From NCBI RefSeq assembly GCF_001640805.2, contig NC_066833.1, positions 9,800,473-9,864,472 on the forward strand: a stretch of 64,000 bases of DNA, written 5' to 3'. Source of the DNA: Lates calcarifer. Lineage: Eukaryota; Chordata; Actinopteri; Centropomidae. The notes below the pieces were generated by a model, which did not search any database, was not told the DNA's origin, and saw only the letters and a program-made list of their open reading frames with translations. Positions 34,375 through 46,700 of this stretch are shown here, piece after piece; the stretch's first letter is position 1; each line of letters starts with the position of its first letter. The translations under genes were made by a program, and so were the position numbers.

Positions 34375-37300
34375 ATGTTGTTACTGGGGAAACTTCTCTC
34401 TCTGTGTTTGATAACTCTGTGTGGGTGCATGTGTCAGAAACATGACGATCAACACCAGGCCATGTTTCTTGCAGGTCCCATGACCAACGAACAGGTGAAA
34501 AGCCTGAATGGAAAACCACCTGGAGGGACATTACTGGATGCCTTTGACTGCAGTCACCCCATACCTCCTGGCTCTAGACAGTACTTTGAGTACCTCCACA
34601 GCAGAGGGGTGACCCACTTCAAAGTGCCGCTATCATGGGCTCAACTTCTACCTACAGGCCTCCCCAGCCAGCCTCAACGAGCTGTGGTTACCTGTTACCA
34701 GACCCTGCTGGGACAGCTGCTGGAGGTGGGCCTTCAGCCTCTGGTTGTTCTTCATGGCTCCACTGTACCAGAGGTTCTGAGATCAAAGTATGGAGGCTGG
34801 GAGAACCAGGGGCTGGTGGACATGTTTCAGCAGTATGCAGAGTTTGTGTTTGAGGAGTTTGGAGAGCTGGGAGACTCCTGGGTGACCCTGAGTGGCTTGG
34901 ATGAGCTGAAGGGTGCTGAGCTGCAAAATGCTCTTGATGCACACACCACAGTCTATCGACCGTTACCACCAGCTGTTTCCTGGGAGAGGTAGGAGATCAA
35001 TATTTCACTGCACTATGTGCTGAGTTTCGATAATATAACTGGAAAGCTGAACTTAATGACATCTTGTTTAAAACATGTAGCTTGTATAGAATGGTAAAAA
35101 CATACTTAGAAAAAAGAGGAATATCTAGCCAAAATTCAAAAACTGAAGCATGCTAATACGTTCTTTTTTAACCTCTTGAGTCCTTGTTTTTCTCTCTGAT
35201 CTTCTTCAAATGCAAAAAACATGTATGGCTGGAGAGATGGAGATGTCTTGCACAACAGTTTCGGCACATTTCCAGCAGACTTTACTTGATTTATTCAGTA
35301 TCTTTGAAACTAATGTGATCTTAATTCAGAGGTTATCATCAGTTTTTTTTAAATTCTCATAAAGCACAAAATACAGATGCAGTGGCAAAAGTTTATGGAA
35401 AGTTTTTCTAGGTTTATAGATATTTATACACCAATAAAGTACAGTCAGAGTTACTTTGACAGATGATCATATCTTGGTAGTTCTTTTTTTATCCTCTGCT
35501 GTACTGTAGTTGTCCAGCTGCATTAGATGCAAAGTGATTATGGCAGTGCTTGATGAGATAATGGATTTCATATCTATTTACTTTATGTGCCAAAGGACAT
35601 GATAAGGAGAATGGGGTAATGCAGGGGAGAGGAGAACGTGAACTCTGTATCATAGGAGAGGGAAAGTAAATTACTGCAATAACTGAACTGAAATATAATT
35701 TGTTACAGATGGACGAGTGTCAGTTGGAGTAAAGGGCAGTAAAACCCAAATCATCTGTGACACTCAACAACTGGTAAGTTCAAACAGCCACATAAAATAT
35801 TAGCAATAAAGACAGACAGACAATAAAGTCTGTCTAAGTCTATAAGCACACTGATAAAAGAATAAAAGAAAGAATTGTGTTCATCAGTCATACTAATAGG
35901 TTTTCCTAATAGATACAGCTGTTTGATAAACATGTGAAGTTAATTTCATTTGTGTGAGGTGAAAGGTAATATTTTTCCTCACCACACTACACTCACATAT
36001 GCATCTCTGTTTCAGAAATATTTAGATTTCCTGTCTATTAAAGTTCAATATGACTGCACCATTGAGCAAAACCTGGCTGAAGAACTGCAAAGTGTCATGG
36101 TATGTAGCAATTAACATTATTCAGTCCTATACATAATAAATGTTTAAGGCCTTACTGTCTTAGTCTGGATATTGTGTTACATGCATGAGTTCCAAATGTT
36201 TCTGTTTTCTTGTAGGGAAACTGTGGAAAGAAACCAGTTCTCTTTTATGAGGTGAACATGAATGACTGTCCTCCGTATCAATTCCTATCAGATACCAAAA
36301 TAATAAAAGGTAAAAGTTATTTGCCTTCCTGTCAAAAATAAAACTAATCTGATGTAATGTGATTATGTAAATGATGTGACGTTGTAATTCAGACATTATT
36401 TTATTGACTGCACTTCTGCAATTGTCTACAATTACATCAGGTTGGGTAAAAAATGCATCAAGGTTTTAAGGATTCTGAAATAATTTTATAACAATGAAGG
36501 TCACATGCACATGAGAGATGATATATGTAATGTTTTCTTATTATACTTTTACAGTGCTGAGCAATGCCGATCAAAATGTTCTTGGGTTTGACATGGTGGA
36601 TATGTTACGTTCATCTGATTCTATCCCAAAAAGGTACTATAGTTCATATAGAAAATGAAAAATGTAATCTATGATATGCCTTGACCCACCCTTGTGAAAA
36701 TGTATGTGTGTACAACATGTGTTAACTGTTTATTACCAGTCCTATGCCAAGAATATTTGTTGGATTTCTCCTCAAGTATTCCCATCTAAATTCATTTTCA
36801 ACACATTTTTCTCTTTATCTTATACAACCACATCAAAGCGATGACACCAACAAAAGAAATGAACCTCTAACATCATCATGTTCCATGACCTACTACAAAA
36901 CTTGGAGCAATTTTGCCACCATGACCTCATCTGAGCGAGATGCTTTCCTGAATGACTCCTTCCCTGCTGACTTCCAGTGGGCCACCTCCAGTGAGTCTTT
37001 TAAGGTTGAAGGTGGCTGGTCAGAGGGTGGGAAGGGAGAGACCATTTGGGACCACTTTGGTCACCAAGGCCTGGCCTTTGAGAATCAGACAGCTGATCTG
37101 GCTTGTGACAGTTTCCACAAGGTGGATTATGATGTCTACCTCCTGCGAGGTCTTCATGTCAACACGTATCAGTTTTCCATCTCTTGGGCCCGTATTTTCC
37201 CCTCTGGCCACCGAGGCAGCCAATCAGAGAAAGGAGCTCTCTACTATGACAAGCTAATCAACGCTCTCATTGAATCTGGCATACAACCTGTTGCCACTCT

Positions 37301-40300
37301 CTACCACTGGGATCTGCCTCAGGCACTGCAGAACTATGGTGGATGGACAAACACCTCCATTGTTGAAGCGTTCAAGGATTACGCAGACTTCTGTTTCTCC
37401 AGGTTTGGAGACAGGGTCAAGACCTGGAACACATTCAGTAGCCCCTGGGTGGTGAGCCATGCTGGCTATGGCACTGGTGAGCATGCCCCTGGCATAAAGG
37501 ATTATGTGGTTGCCTCCTATCAGGTGAGGGTAATATCATTAATCTAATGTAAATATACACTGTTTAATTGTCATGATGTACTTACCTTATCAGTTGTTTT
37601 GCCTTTTCAGGTCACTCACAATATGCTCAAGTCCCATGCTGAGGCCTGGCATGTCTACAATGACAAGTACAGGATGAAACAAGGAGGGAAAGTGGGCATT
37701 GCATTGAACTCTGACTGGGCTGAGCCCATGAACGCCTCCAGACCTGAAGACATAGCAGCTGCAGATCGCTACTTGCAGTTCATGCTGGGCTGGTTTGCAC
37801 ACCCCATATTTGTAGATGGAGATTATCCTGCAACACTAAAGACTCAGATTGAAGAGAAAAGAAGAGTGTGTCCCTCCTCTGAGCCTGCAAGACTTCCAGT
37901 TTTCACTCCTGAAGAGAGAAAGAGGATACATGGAACAGCTGACTTTTTAGGATTAAACCACTACACTTCCCGGCTGGTGAGCAACAGTAATGGTGGATGC
38001 ACCCCTGGTCCTCAGGGGGTTGGTGACTTCCAGACACATGTGGACCCATCGTGGTCCTCTACAGCTTCAGACTGGATATATTCAGCACCATGGGGTCTCC
38101 GAAGGCTTCTTAATTACATTTCTACAGAATACTTGAATGTTAGCAAAGTGCCTATCCACATAACTGGGAACGGGATGCCTACTGAGTACAGTGGGAACAC
38201 TCTCAGTGACACCAGCAGAATAGAGTACATGAGGAGTTACATCAATGAGGCTCTGAAAGGTATGCTGTGCACCATTGTCAACACTGTTTTTTTTTTTTTT
38301 AAATCAACATCTTAGATACAGTTTGCAGAGATCATGGGTAAATTAAATACAAAGTATTGAGTTTTTGTTCTGAACCCAGTAAATACCAGATTATTGTTTT
38401 TTCCTACTTCTAAACTGTTCCAACACTGTCAGAGGGTTGTGGTAAATGAGGTTTAGTGGCTTTATGTTTTTATTCTCTCAACAGCTATACATTGGGATGG
38501 GGTAAATGTGCAGCGGTATACTGTCCAGTCACTCATGGATGGTTTTGAGGGTCCACAAGGCTACAATGAACGATTTGGGCTCCACCATGTCAACTTTGAT
38601 TTGCCTGACAGACCCAGAACTCCAAAGCAGTCTGCCTACTTTTACTCTCAGGTTATTGAAAAGAATGGCTTTGCTTCCAAAAACCAGGTCATTTATGCAC
38701 CAGAACTGAAAAACATGAAGTCAAATAAAGTTCCCCCGATGCCACCTTCAACCGTCCCATCACAAGCCAAGGATGTCTGGAGGAAATTTTCATCGCAAAC
38801 CAATTTTCAGAGAAAACTCTACCACTATGGTACCTTCCCACAAGGCTTCAGCTGGGGAGTATCATCGTCAGCTTATCAGATTGAAGGTGGCTGGAATGCA
38901 GATGGGAAAGGGCCCAGTGTCTGGGATACATTCACCCAGAAACCTGGCAGTATTCCTGGGAACCCCAATGGAAATGTGGCCTGTGACAGCTACCATAGAC
39001 TTGATGAAGATTTCTACATGCTGCGAGCTCTGAGGGTGAAGTCATACCGATTCTCTCTGTCCTGGTCCAGGATCTTTCCTGATGGTCGACGCTCCTCTCT
39101 GAACCAGAAAGGTGTTGACTACTACAATCGTCTCATTGATGGCCTCGTAGCACATAACATTACCCCCATGGTGACACTCTATCATTGGGACCTCCCTCAA
39201 GCTTTGCAGAACCTCAGTGGATGGGACAATGTAGACATGATTGACATTTTTAATGACTTTTGTGACTTCTGCTTTGCCACTTTTGGAGACAGAGTGAAAT
39301 TTTGGATGACCTTCAACCAGCCTCAAACAATTGCATGGTCAGGATATGGACTTGGACAGATTCCACCAAATATTAAAAATCCAGGAATTGCACCATACAG
39401 AGTTGCACACAACCTGATAAAAGCTCACGCCAAGGCCTACCACACATATGATGATAAGTATCGCAAAGCTCAAGGTGGCTTAGTATCCATTGCCCTCAAT
39501 GCTGATTGGATTGAACCTAAAGATGTTAATGTTCCCAGAGAAGTGATGGCTGCTGACCGTGCTCTGCAGTTCCAATTGGGCTGGTTTGCACACCCTATTT
39601 TCAAGAATGGTGACTATCCAGATGCAATGAAGTGGCAAGTTGGAAACAAAAGTGAACTGCAAGGTCTTTCAGAATCAAGACTACCTTCCTTCACTGAAGA
39701 AGAAAAGAGCTTTATCAAGGGAACTGCTGACATGTTCGGTGTAAATCATTACACTACAAAGATAGTGAGCCATGTTACAGCTCAGCTTACCCCACAATCT
39801 TATCAATATGACAAAGATTTGTCAGAAGCAGAGGAAGGTGATTCCCCAACTACTGCGATCAGTAACCAGAGAGCTGTCGCATGGGGCCTGAGAAGACTCC
39901 TCAACTGGATCAAAGTAGAGTACGGAGATCCAGAGATTTACATTACTGGAGAATGGAGTAGCGACAGACACTAAGACCACAGTTGACGACACAGACAGAG
40001 TATTTTACTACAAAACGTATGTTGATGAGGCTTTAAAAGGTGAGTGCGCACACTGGTTACTAGATTTTTAGACAATACAGTTTGTTAGGTCACATAATCT
40101 AGCATTATGAAGCTAAAATATAGCTGACATGTCACTTTCTGGTGGTTCTCTTAAATTAGATGACACGCATTTATAGTATGTTGTACACTTAATAACCGCT
40201 TGTTGACAAATATCAACAGTTTTTCTATTGCTAATTACGTTGCTCCTACTATACGCAGCTCATAATCTTGATGGTGTGAAGGTGAAAGGATACACAGCAA

Positions 40301-43300
40301 CATCTCTTATGGATTCATTTGAGTGGCTTAATGGATACAAAGTTGGATTTGGGCTGCATCATGTGGACTTTGCCAATCCAAACCGACCAAGAACACCCAA
40401 ACGCTCAGCGCACTATTATTACCAGGTCATGAGGGACAATGGCTTCCCATTACCAGATGATGAGAAGACGCTTTATGGACAGTTCCCTAAAACCTTTAAG
40501 TGGAGCACTGCCAGTGCTGCTTACCAGGTATGCAATGCCAGCACATTGGCAGAGATGACTTCACATTGACATGGTGAAGTGTTAAAATATTTCTTATAAT
40601 TGTATTCACTTTTGAGCCAACTGTCAGTCCTGCTCTAGGATGGACAGGGTTTACCAAGTCTCGTACCATAATGCTACTTTTCTTGCATTTCAGATTGAAG
40701 GAAGTTGGAGAGCCCATGGAAAGGGTTTGAGTATCTGGGACAAGTTTGCCCATACTCCTCTCAGAGTCTCCAACAGTGACAACGCTGATATTGCCTGTGA
40801 TAGTTACAATAAGATTGACAAGGATGTGGAGGTGCTGAAGAGGTTGAAGGTATCCCACTACCGCTTCTCCGTATCGTGGCCCAGGGTGCTTCCCGATGGC
40901 ACCAACAACCACATCAATGAAGCTGGGCTGAACTACTACCATAGGTTACTAGATGCCTTGGAGGCTGCTAATATTCAACCACAGGTAAGCAGCATTGTTG
41001 ATATTACTGGTTAGGGTACCATTAGATATTATAATCAGCAATGATTGTCATGTTTAGGACTTTGACGTTTCTGAGTTTGATTGCTGTTAGTAGTAGTATC
41101 AGAACTGTTGTCAGTGCATGCTGCTTACAATTATTGTCGCCTTGACAAAATACAATTTTGTCCCAAAGGAAAAAAAAACACTTGTGAGAAAAGTGTACTT
41201 CATTACAGAGAACATTGTCTTTCCTCTTTTTTTCAGGTCACCCTATACCACTGGGACCTTCCCCTGGCTCTACAGAAAGTGGGAGGCTGGGAGAATGAAA
41301 CCATTGTACACAGGTTTAGAGATTATGCCGATGTTTTATTCAGCCGACTTGGAAGTAGAGTGAAGTTCTGGATCACTCTAAATGAACCCTACATTGTAGC
41401 CAACCTTGGTTACGGATATGGTACTTTTGCGCCAGGTAATCAAACAACATGCTTTTGAAGTACTTCCTATAACCACTTTTTATCTTACAGTATAGATTTT
41501 TTTGTCTGGATTGGTATTATAAGTTTAAAAAATATTAATAATTTTATCAGTGCACCCGAGCCACCATTTGTGAGAATAGTGTTTTTGCTTGACTTGTAAA
41601 TCCAATTAAGAATTTCTAAGCCACAGAAACATACCCTGGTCTATTGGTTGTAAATGTCCTGTATTTTAAAACCTTACGCTGTATGATGCTTAAGGCACTC
41701 TTAATAATGCCTCAAATGTTTCAGGCATTGTGGGTAAGCAGTATATTGCAGCTCACAACCTGATCAAGGCCCATGCTGAAGCTTGGCACCTCTACAATGA
41801 CAAGTACCGTGCAACACAGGGTGGCCTCATCTCCATTACCATTAATTCGGATTGGGTGGAGCCGCGGAGCCCATACAAGCAGGAGGACGTGGATGCAGCC
41901 AAGCGCTACCTGCAGGTAGACAGATGTAAACATCAGAAGAGTTTTCCGCTTTGCACTGTTTTTTTTTAAAGATAAGACAGTTTCAGGCAAATTAAAACTC
42001 AGAAAAAGCAAGTCTACTAAGCTGCTTTTTGATGGAACCTTCTAGGATGTATTATATTTCCCCGCACATCTGGTCTCCATAGCAGGTTAACTTATAATAA
42101 TCATATAACATATGATTTTTTTTGCAGTTCTTCATTGGCTGGTTTGCCCATCCCATCTTCAATGGTGATTATCCTCACTTAATGAAAACAATCATTCGCA
42201 AAAGAAGCCTTGCTGCAGGTCTCCCTAAGTCACGGTAAATTAAAGACTTTTGAATTTGTCATGCCCTCCTCAAACTTCCACCACTGATTTTGTTTATTTC
42301 TTGGAAGTATGCACTGTAAGTGGCAGATATCTTTTGATTTAATATAGGCTTCTTTCTAATATAGCCTTCCGGAGTTTACTCCTGAGGAAATCAAGAGGAT
42401 CAATGGGACTCACGATTACTTTGGCTTCAACCATTACACCACGGTTCTTTCATTCCCTGTTGATTTGGGAAATCAGCAGGATTATGAAGGTGACAGGTAA
42501 GCTTGAATTAAGAAACGACACCTTGATAATGTTTGATGGTTTCTTTTTTTGTACCTCAGTACAAGAGCAGACAATTGGTGACACAAGAGGAGATGAAACC
42601 AAAAAATAAATGGCACACTTTGTCCACTTGCCTACTTTAACCACATGCAGCAGATGCCAAAATAAATGTGCCACATTTAATGCTGAGAGAATGTCCAATC
42701 CATTATCCAGGGGAACTGGAACCACACATGACCGCACCTGGATTGAATCTGGCTCCTTCTGGCTGAAGATCACTCCCTTTGGATTCAGGAAAATCCTCAA
42801 GTTCATCAAGGATGAATACGGAAATCCACCTGTATATGTCACAGAGAATGGGATCTCAGAAAGAGGAGCAGTGGACTTGAATGACATCCACAGAACACAC
42901 TATTATGAGAACTACATTAACCAGGCCCTGAAAGGTACCATAGTAAATACATACTTGACAGATTTAAAGGAGAATTTGGACAATAAAAAAGCCACATTAA
43001 ATGTAATCATTATTATTGTTTTCTTTCAGCCCATGTTTTGGATGGAGTCGACCTGAGAGGCTACACAGCCTGGTCATTGATGGACAACTTTGAGTGGGCT
43101 GCTGGCTACTCGGAGCGATTTGGGCTTTTCTTTGTGAACCGTTCCAACCCCACGCTTCCTCGCATCCCAAAAAACTCAGCCTCTCGCTACGCCTCCATCA
43201 TCACCTGCAATGGCTTCCCAGATCCAGCCCTTGGGCCCCATGAGTGTTTGAACCCTGAACCAGAAGGTAATGTAATGCTAAGTCCTCTAGATTCTCTAGA

Positions 43301-43686
43301 TTGTACCACTGCAAAATATACTTGCAATATACTTGAGAACAAATACATTTTTATATTTTAACATTACATTTTTAAACTGATGCTCATCTAAATGCAAATA
43401 TTATGTTAACCACAGGAGTATTAATAAAGTTTTGCTTGCTTCTTGGCCCTCTCTTGCAGCTACAAGCACACCTATTGTGACTACTGCCCCAGTTCTGCCT
43501 CTGAACATGGTGGACTTCTTGGGTCTGGAGCTTTCACCACAAGATGCTGAAGTAGCGCTTTACGTCATCTTTGCATTTCTTCTCACAAGCGTACTCGGGA
43601 TTGTCTTTGTTGTGTATCGGCTCTTGAATACAAAAAAGAAGTTAAAGAGAGCAGCTGTGGAATCTGTTAAGATGGAGAGAATGTGA
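34375..43686 (+). CDS. lct: Lactase-phlorizin hydrolase-like gene, copy B (frame broken as sequenced)
   Basis: Second lactase paralogue, head-to-head with copy A. Coding exons: 34375-34988, 35709-35773, 36016-36099, 36216-36309, 36555-36633, 36839-37523, 37611-38259, 38485-40039, 40259-40527, 40694-40984, 41237-41435, 41725-41915, 42128-42234, 42365-42496, 42711-42934, 43030-43266, 43460-43686. I chose the ATG at 34375, which opens a signal peptide ([16 protein letters not shown]); the upstream in-frame ATG at 34333 lies too close to the TATA box at 34323. Domains I-IV and a final-exon membrane helix ([19 protein letters not shown]) are present. Domain IV keeps NEP (exon 11) and VTENG (exon 15). 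Domain III has NQP. One extra base near 34960 and another at 39948/39949, inside the ITENG codons of domain III, break the frame. Without them the gene has 1899 codons. Exon sizes 6-8 match copy A closely, while domain I exons 2-5 are diverged. Confidence 0.88.
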
Positions 43687-43709
43687 GCAAAGTTTTGGAG
43701 ATCTCCTTT

Positions 43710-43715
43710 AATAAA
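43710..43715 (+). terminator. Likely poly(A) signal of lct-B
   Basis: AATAAA 24 bases after the stop codon. Another AATAAA near 44093 could serve a longer 3' UTR. Confidence 0.45.
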
Positions 43716-46700
43716 AGTGAAGTGTGATATATCAGTTTTTGGCTGCTTGACCAGGTCCAGATCAGGGTCCAGATATGCACCTGGGTTGCTGATAAATGCA
43801 TGGTTGCCTAACTGAAAGACCACATATGTGACAAAAATAAAAAAGAAAGTGAAAATCAGTATGGTATTCCTTACAAAAACTCCTCAGAATGAAAGTCGCC
43901 CACTATGTAAGCTACATACATGTTACAATAATGAATGAGTGTGGTTATAATGCTTTAAAGTCAATATTTGCAGTCACTCCATTCCTCATTTCATTACAGC
44001 AGTTTCTGTTGTTGCAGCTTCACTGTTTCCAATATTTATTTTGTGAAGTGATGACTGTGCCTGTGCTGATTTCAGATGCTTGTGTCAGTATCAATAAATG
44101 ACCTCTGGATGGCGCCATTAAATCATTTTCTAACTGTGCACTGGCTCTGATTCTGTTCCTCTGGTATTTAGCAGTTTAACAGTTGCTCAATATTAATATT
44201 CAAGTGAAATGAAAGCTAAGGCTAAGTAAGGGTATGAAGTGAATAAGGTAAATCAATTAAGAAATAAGAGATTGTATTGTGAAATAGGGTGAACTTTCAC
44301 TGTGAACTACACTCACACTACATGCTACAATTCGCTCTTTTGGTACCATTTTGATTAAAGGAACTATATTCAAGATCCTGATGAGGGACACTGATATCTT
44401 GTGGATACATCAGTCTAGTTAATTCTGAATCTAAATATTTAAATATTTTGCTCGAGGGAATCTCAATAGGAGTTTAGGGAGGTTTTCTTTTTCTTTCTTG
44501 TTTTTTTTTTTTTAACTTCCATCATCCTCGCCCTTGACCTTCTTGTTTGCGCTCTGGGGATTTCAAACATCAACTTTCAAGACACAATCCAACACCTCTA
44601 GGCTCTTGGTTGCCACTGTTTCACCTGTGACCTGTCGCTCAAACCATCACAGCCTGGCGGTGCAGGAGTCAAACAGGCCCCTGCATGTCTTTTCCACTCA
44701 ATAACACGATCCACACAAAGAGCCTTTCCCCGACAAAGGTGTTAGCAGGGCAGCAACGCATCTTCTCTGCTCTCCTGCTAGGATACCTACGCCTGGTCTC
44801 CAGGGTGACCTGCCTTCTCAACAGGATATACGCATTAACTCGCGGTGGGTGTCTGTTCTGCATGCTCTCCCCTGCCTGCTCCTCAACAGCTCTGATCAAC
44901 AAGGGGTCCGCTCAGAATCTGAAGCCCCAGAGTCTGTCCGGATGGGGTATGAGTCAGACTGGAGGAAAACATATTCAGTCATAGTTTTCGTGGAACGTTT
45001 TTAGGTCAAGTTGAATAACTTGCATGAAAATTTGATGACTTGCGCCTGCTGATCCGTGGGTTATACACATTCCTATAAGACACTGTTGAGAAACTGAAGA
45101 GCTGAAACTGAAATAAATAAATAGAAATAATTAGATACAGTATGTGCAGTAAATAAAATATGATGCATGCAGAGGATCAACTTAATCTTGAATTTAATCA
45201 TTAAAATGCAGTGAAGCCAAAGCACTGTATTGCAGTTAGCATGCTGAATACCTTCAGAGTCAAAACAGTAAGTTGCTCATTAACCAAACAATTGATATCT
45301 GCTTTACACAGTTACCTCACCACTATCTTCAGCTATGCAAATGGTTTTTACAAATATATTTGAGCACAGTTATGGATACACTCAGGATCACATCAGATAA
45401 ACCGAACAACTCATTCACATGACATTTAATTTTCATCTTATGTCAAACTAGATGTAGCTAGATGTTTGATTTTGGCCGCTCAAGACACGTATTCTTCATC
45501 TCTGTCCATAGCAATTTCATCTGCACTGACAAACAAACTTAAGAAACATTACTACACATCTGCTCAAACTGCACAACCGCTCCACGCCGTGTGCGGCATC
45601 GGCACAGAGATGAGACTTGACGCTCCGCTGTTGCTTTAATCAAATGCTTGCTGGGCGGAAGTCTCCCCTTTGTGTCATGGAGGCAGAGTGATGGTGATTA
45701 CAAACTGCTGCATGCTGTCTCTGCTCCATAGTAGGCCCTCAGCTTTTATGAGAACAAGATGGAACAGTTACTTTTTGCGACAGTTTTCCAAAGTCGTAGA
45801 GAGAATAGCTAGCATCTTGCTTTCTTGTTTTAATTCGTTATTGGTATACACTCTGGCTGTGTGTGTGTGTGACGGGACACTCGCAGTTTACATACGTTTT
45901 TGTCTGATGCTCTGACCTGGTCTGACATACAATGAGTGTTTAAATGACTCCTTTTCCAGAAAGTGGGAGTGTTTTCTCCTCTTTCCAGCAATGAGGCTGA
46001 GATCTTCCCAGTTGAAATACTAGATCAGGAAAACATTATTGTTAAAAAAATTGCGTGGGGTGGGACGCTGGAATTGGAGCCTACCAAAATGGAGGGGGAA
46101 TGTTTTCATTCCAAAAATTGCAACGTGATACTATAAGAATGTTTCCAGCTGAGCCAAGGCTGTTGAAGCCAGCAGTCTCTGCTACACAGATCTTAAGGTT
46201 TTACCAGGTGTCAGTACAACTTTAGTGCAATGTAGCAACACAAAATGATCAGAATCACAAATAAGCATCATTATGGACGCATATACATCATGGTCAATCA
46301 CTTATGTCTTCAGTTTAGTGTTAAAATATCATATACATGTTTTGACAGCATGGTTCCAGGGTGTCATTGAAGGGCATTGGAAAATTTGAGGTGTCAAAAA
46401 AACTATTCACAAATATACCATCTGTAAAGAATTAGACTAATAAGTGGTTGTTGGGTGTTGTTGTGTCTGTTTCCCGTGGCAACCTCAGATGTGGTGATCC
46501 AGGTTGCTGAACATGTTGCTGTGTGTTACTTTTATGAGTCTAATTAGTGAAGCACGTGCTCTCTCTCACACACACTCTCGCATGAACGCACTGCCCTAAC
46601 AAAACTGTGTGTTGTGTCTTTTTCAAAGCTATACTGACAGATCAGCTGGGCCAATATATTCACTGATATGAGCTTGCAGAAAAAATGTGTGAATCACTGC

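Noticed and set aside
34143..34430. 95-codon minus-strand frame over the lct-B promoter
   Set aside because: Runs through the TATA box and signal-peptide exon antisense; no known family and no splice support.
34688..34969. Open frames antisense to lactase exons (for example 34688-34969 and 32447-32638 with the same peptide)
   Set aside because: Shadows of exon 1 in both copies; their identity reflects the shared exon sequence, not an antisense gene.
44299..44320. TCACTGTGAACT as a possible miR-128 relic (miR-128 lies near LCT in mammals)
   Set aside because: Only part of the seed-like sequence is present, in a different arrangement, with no hairpin apparent.
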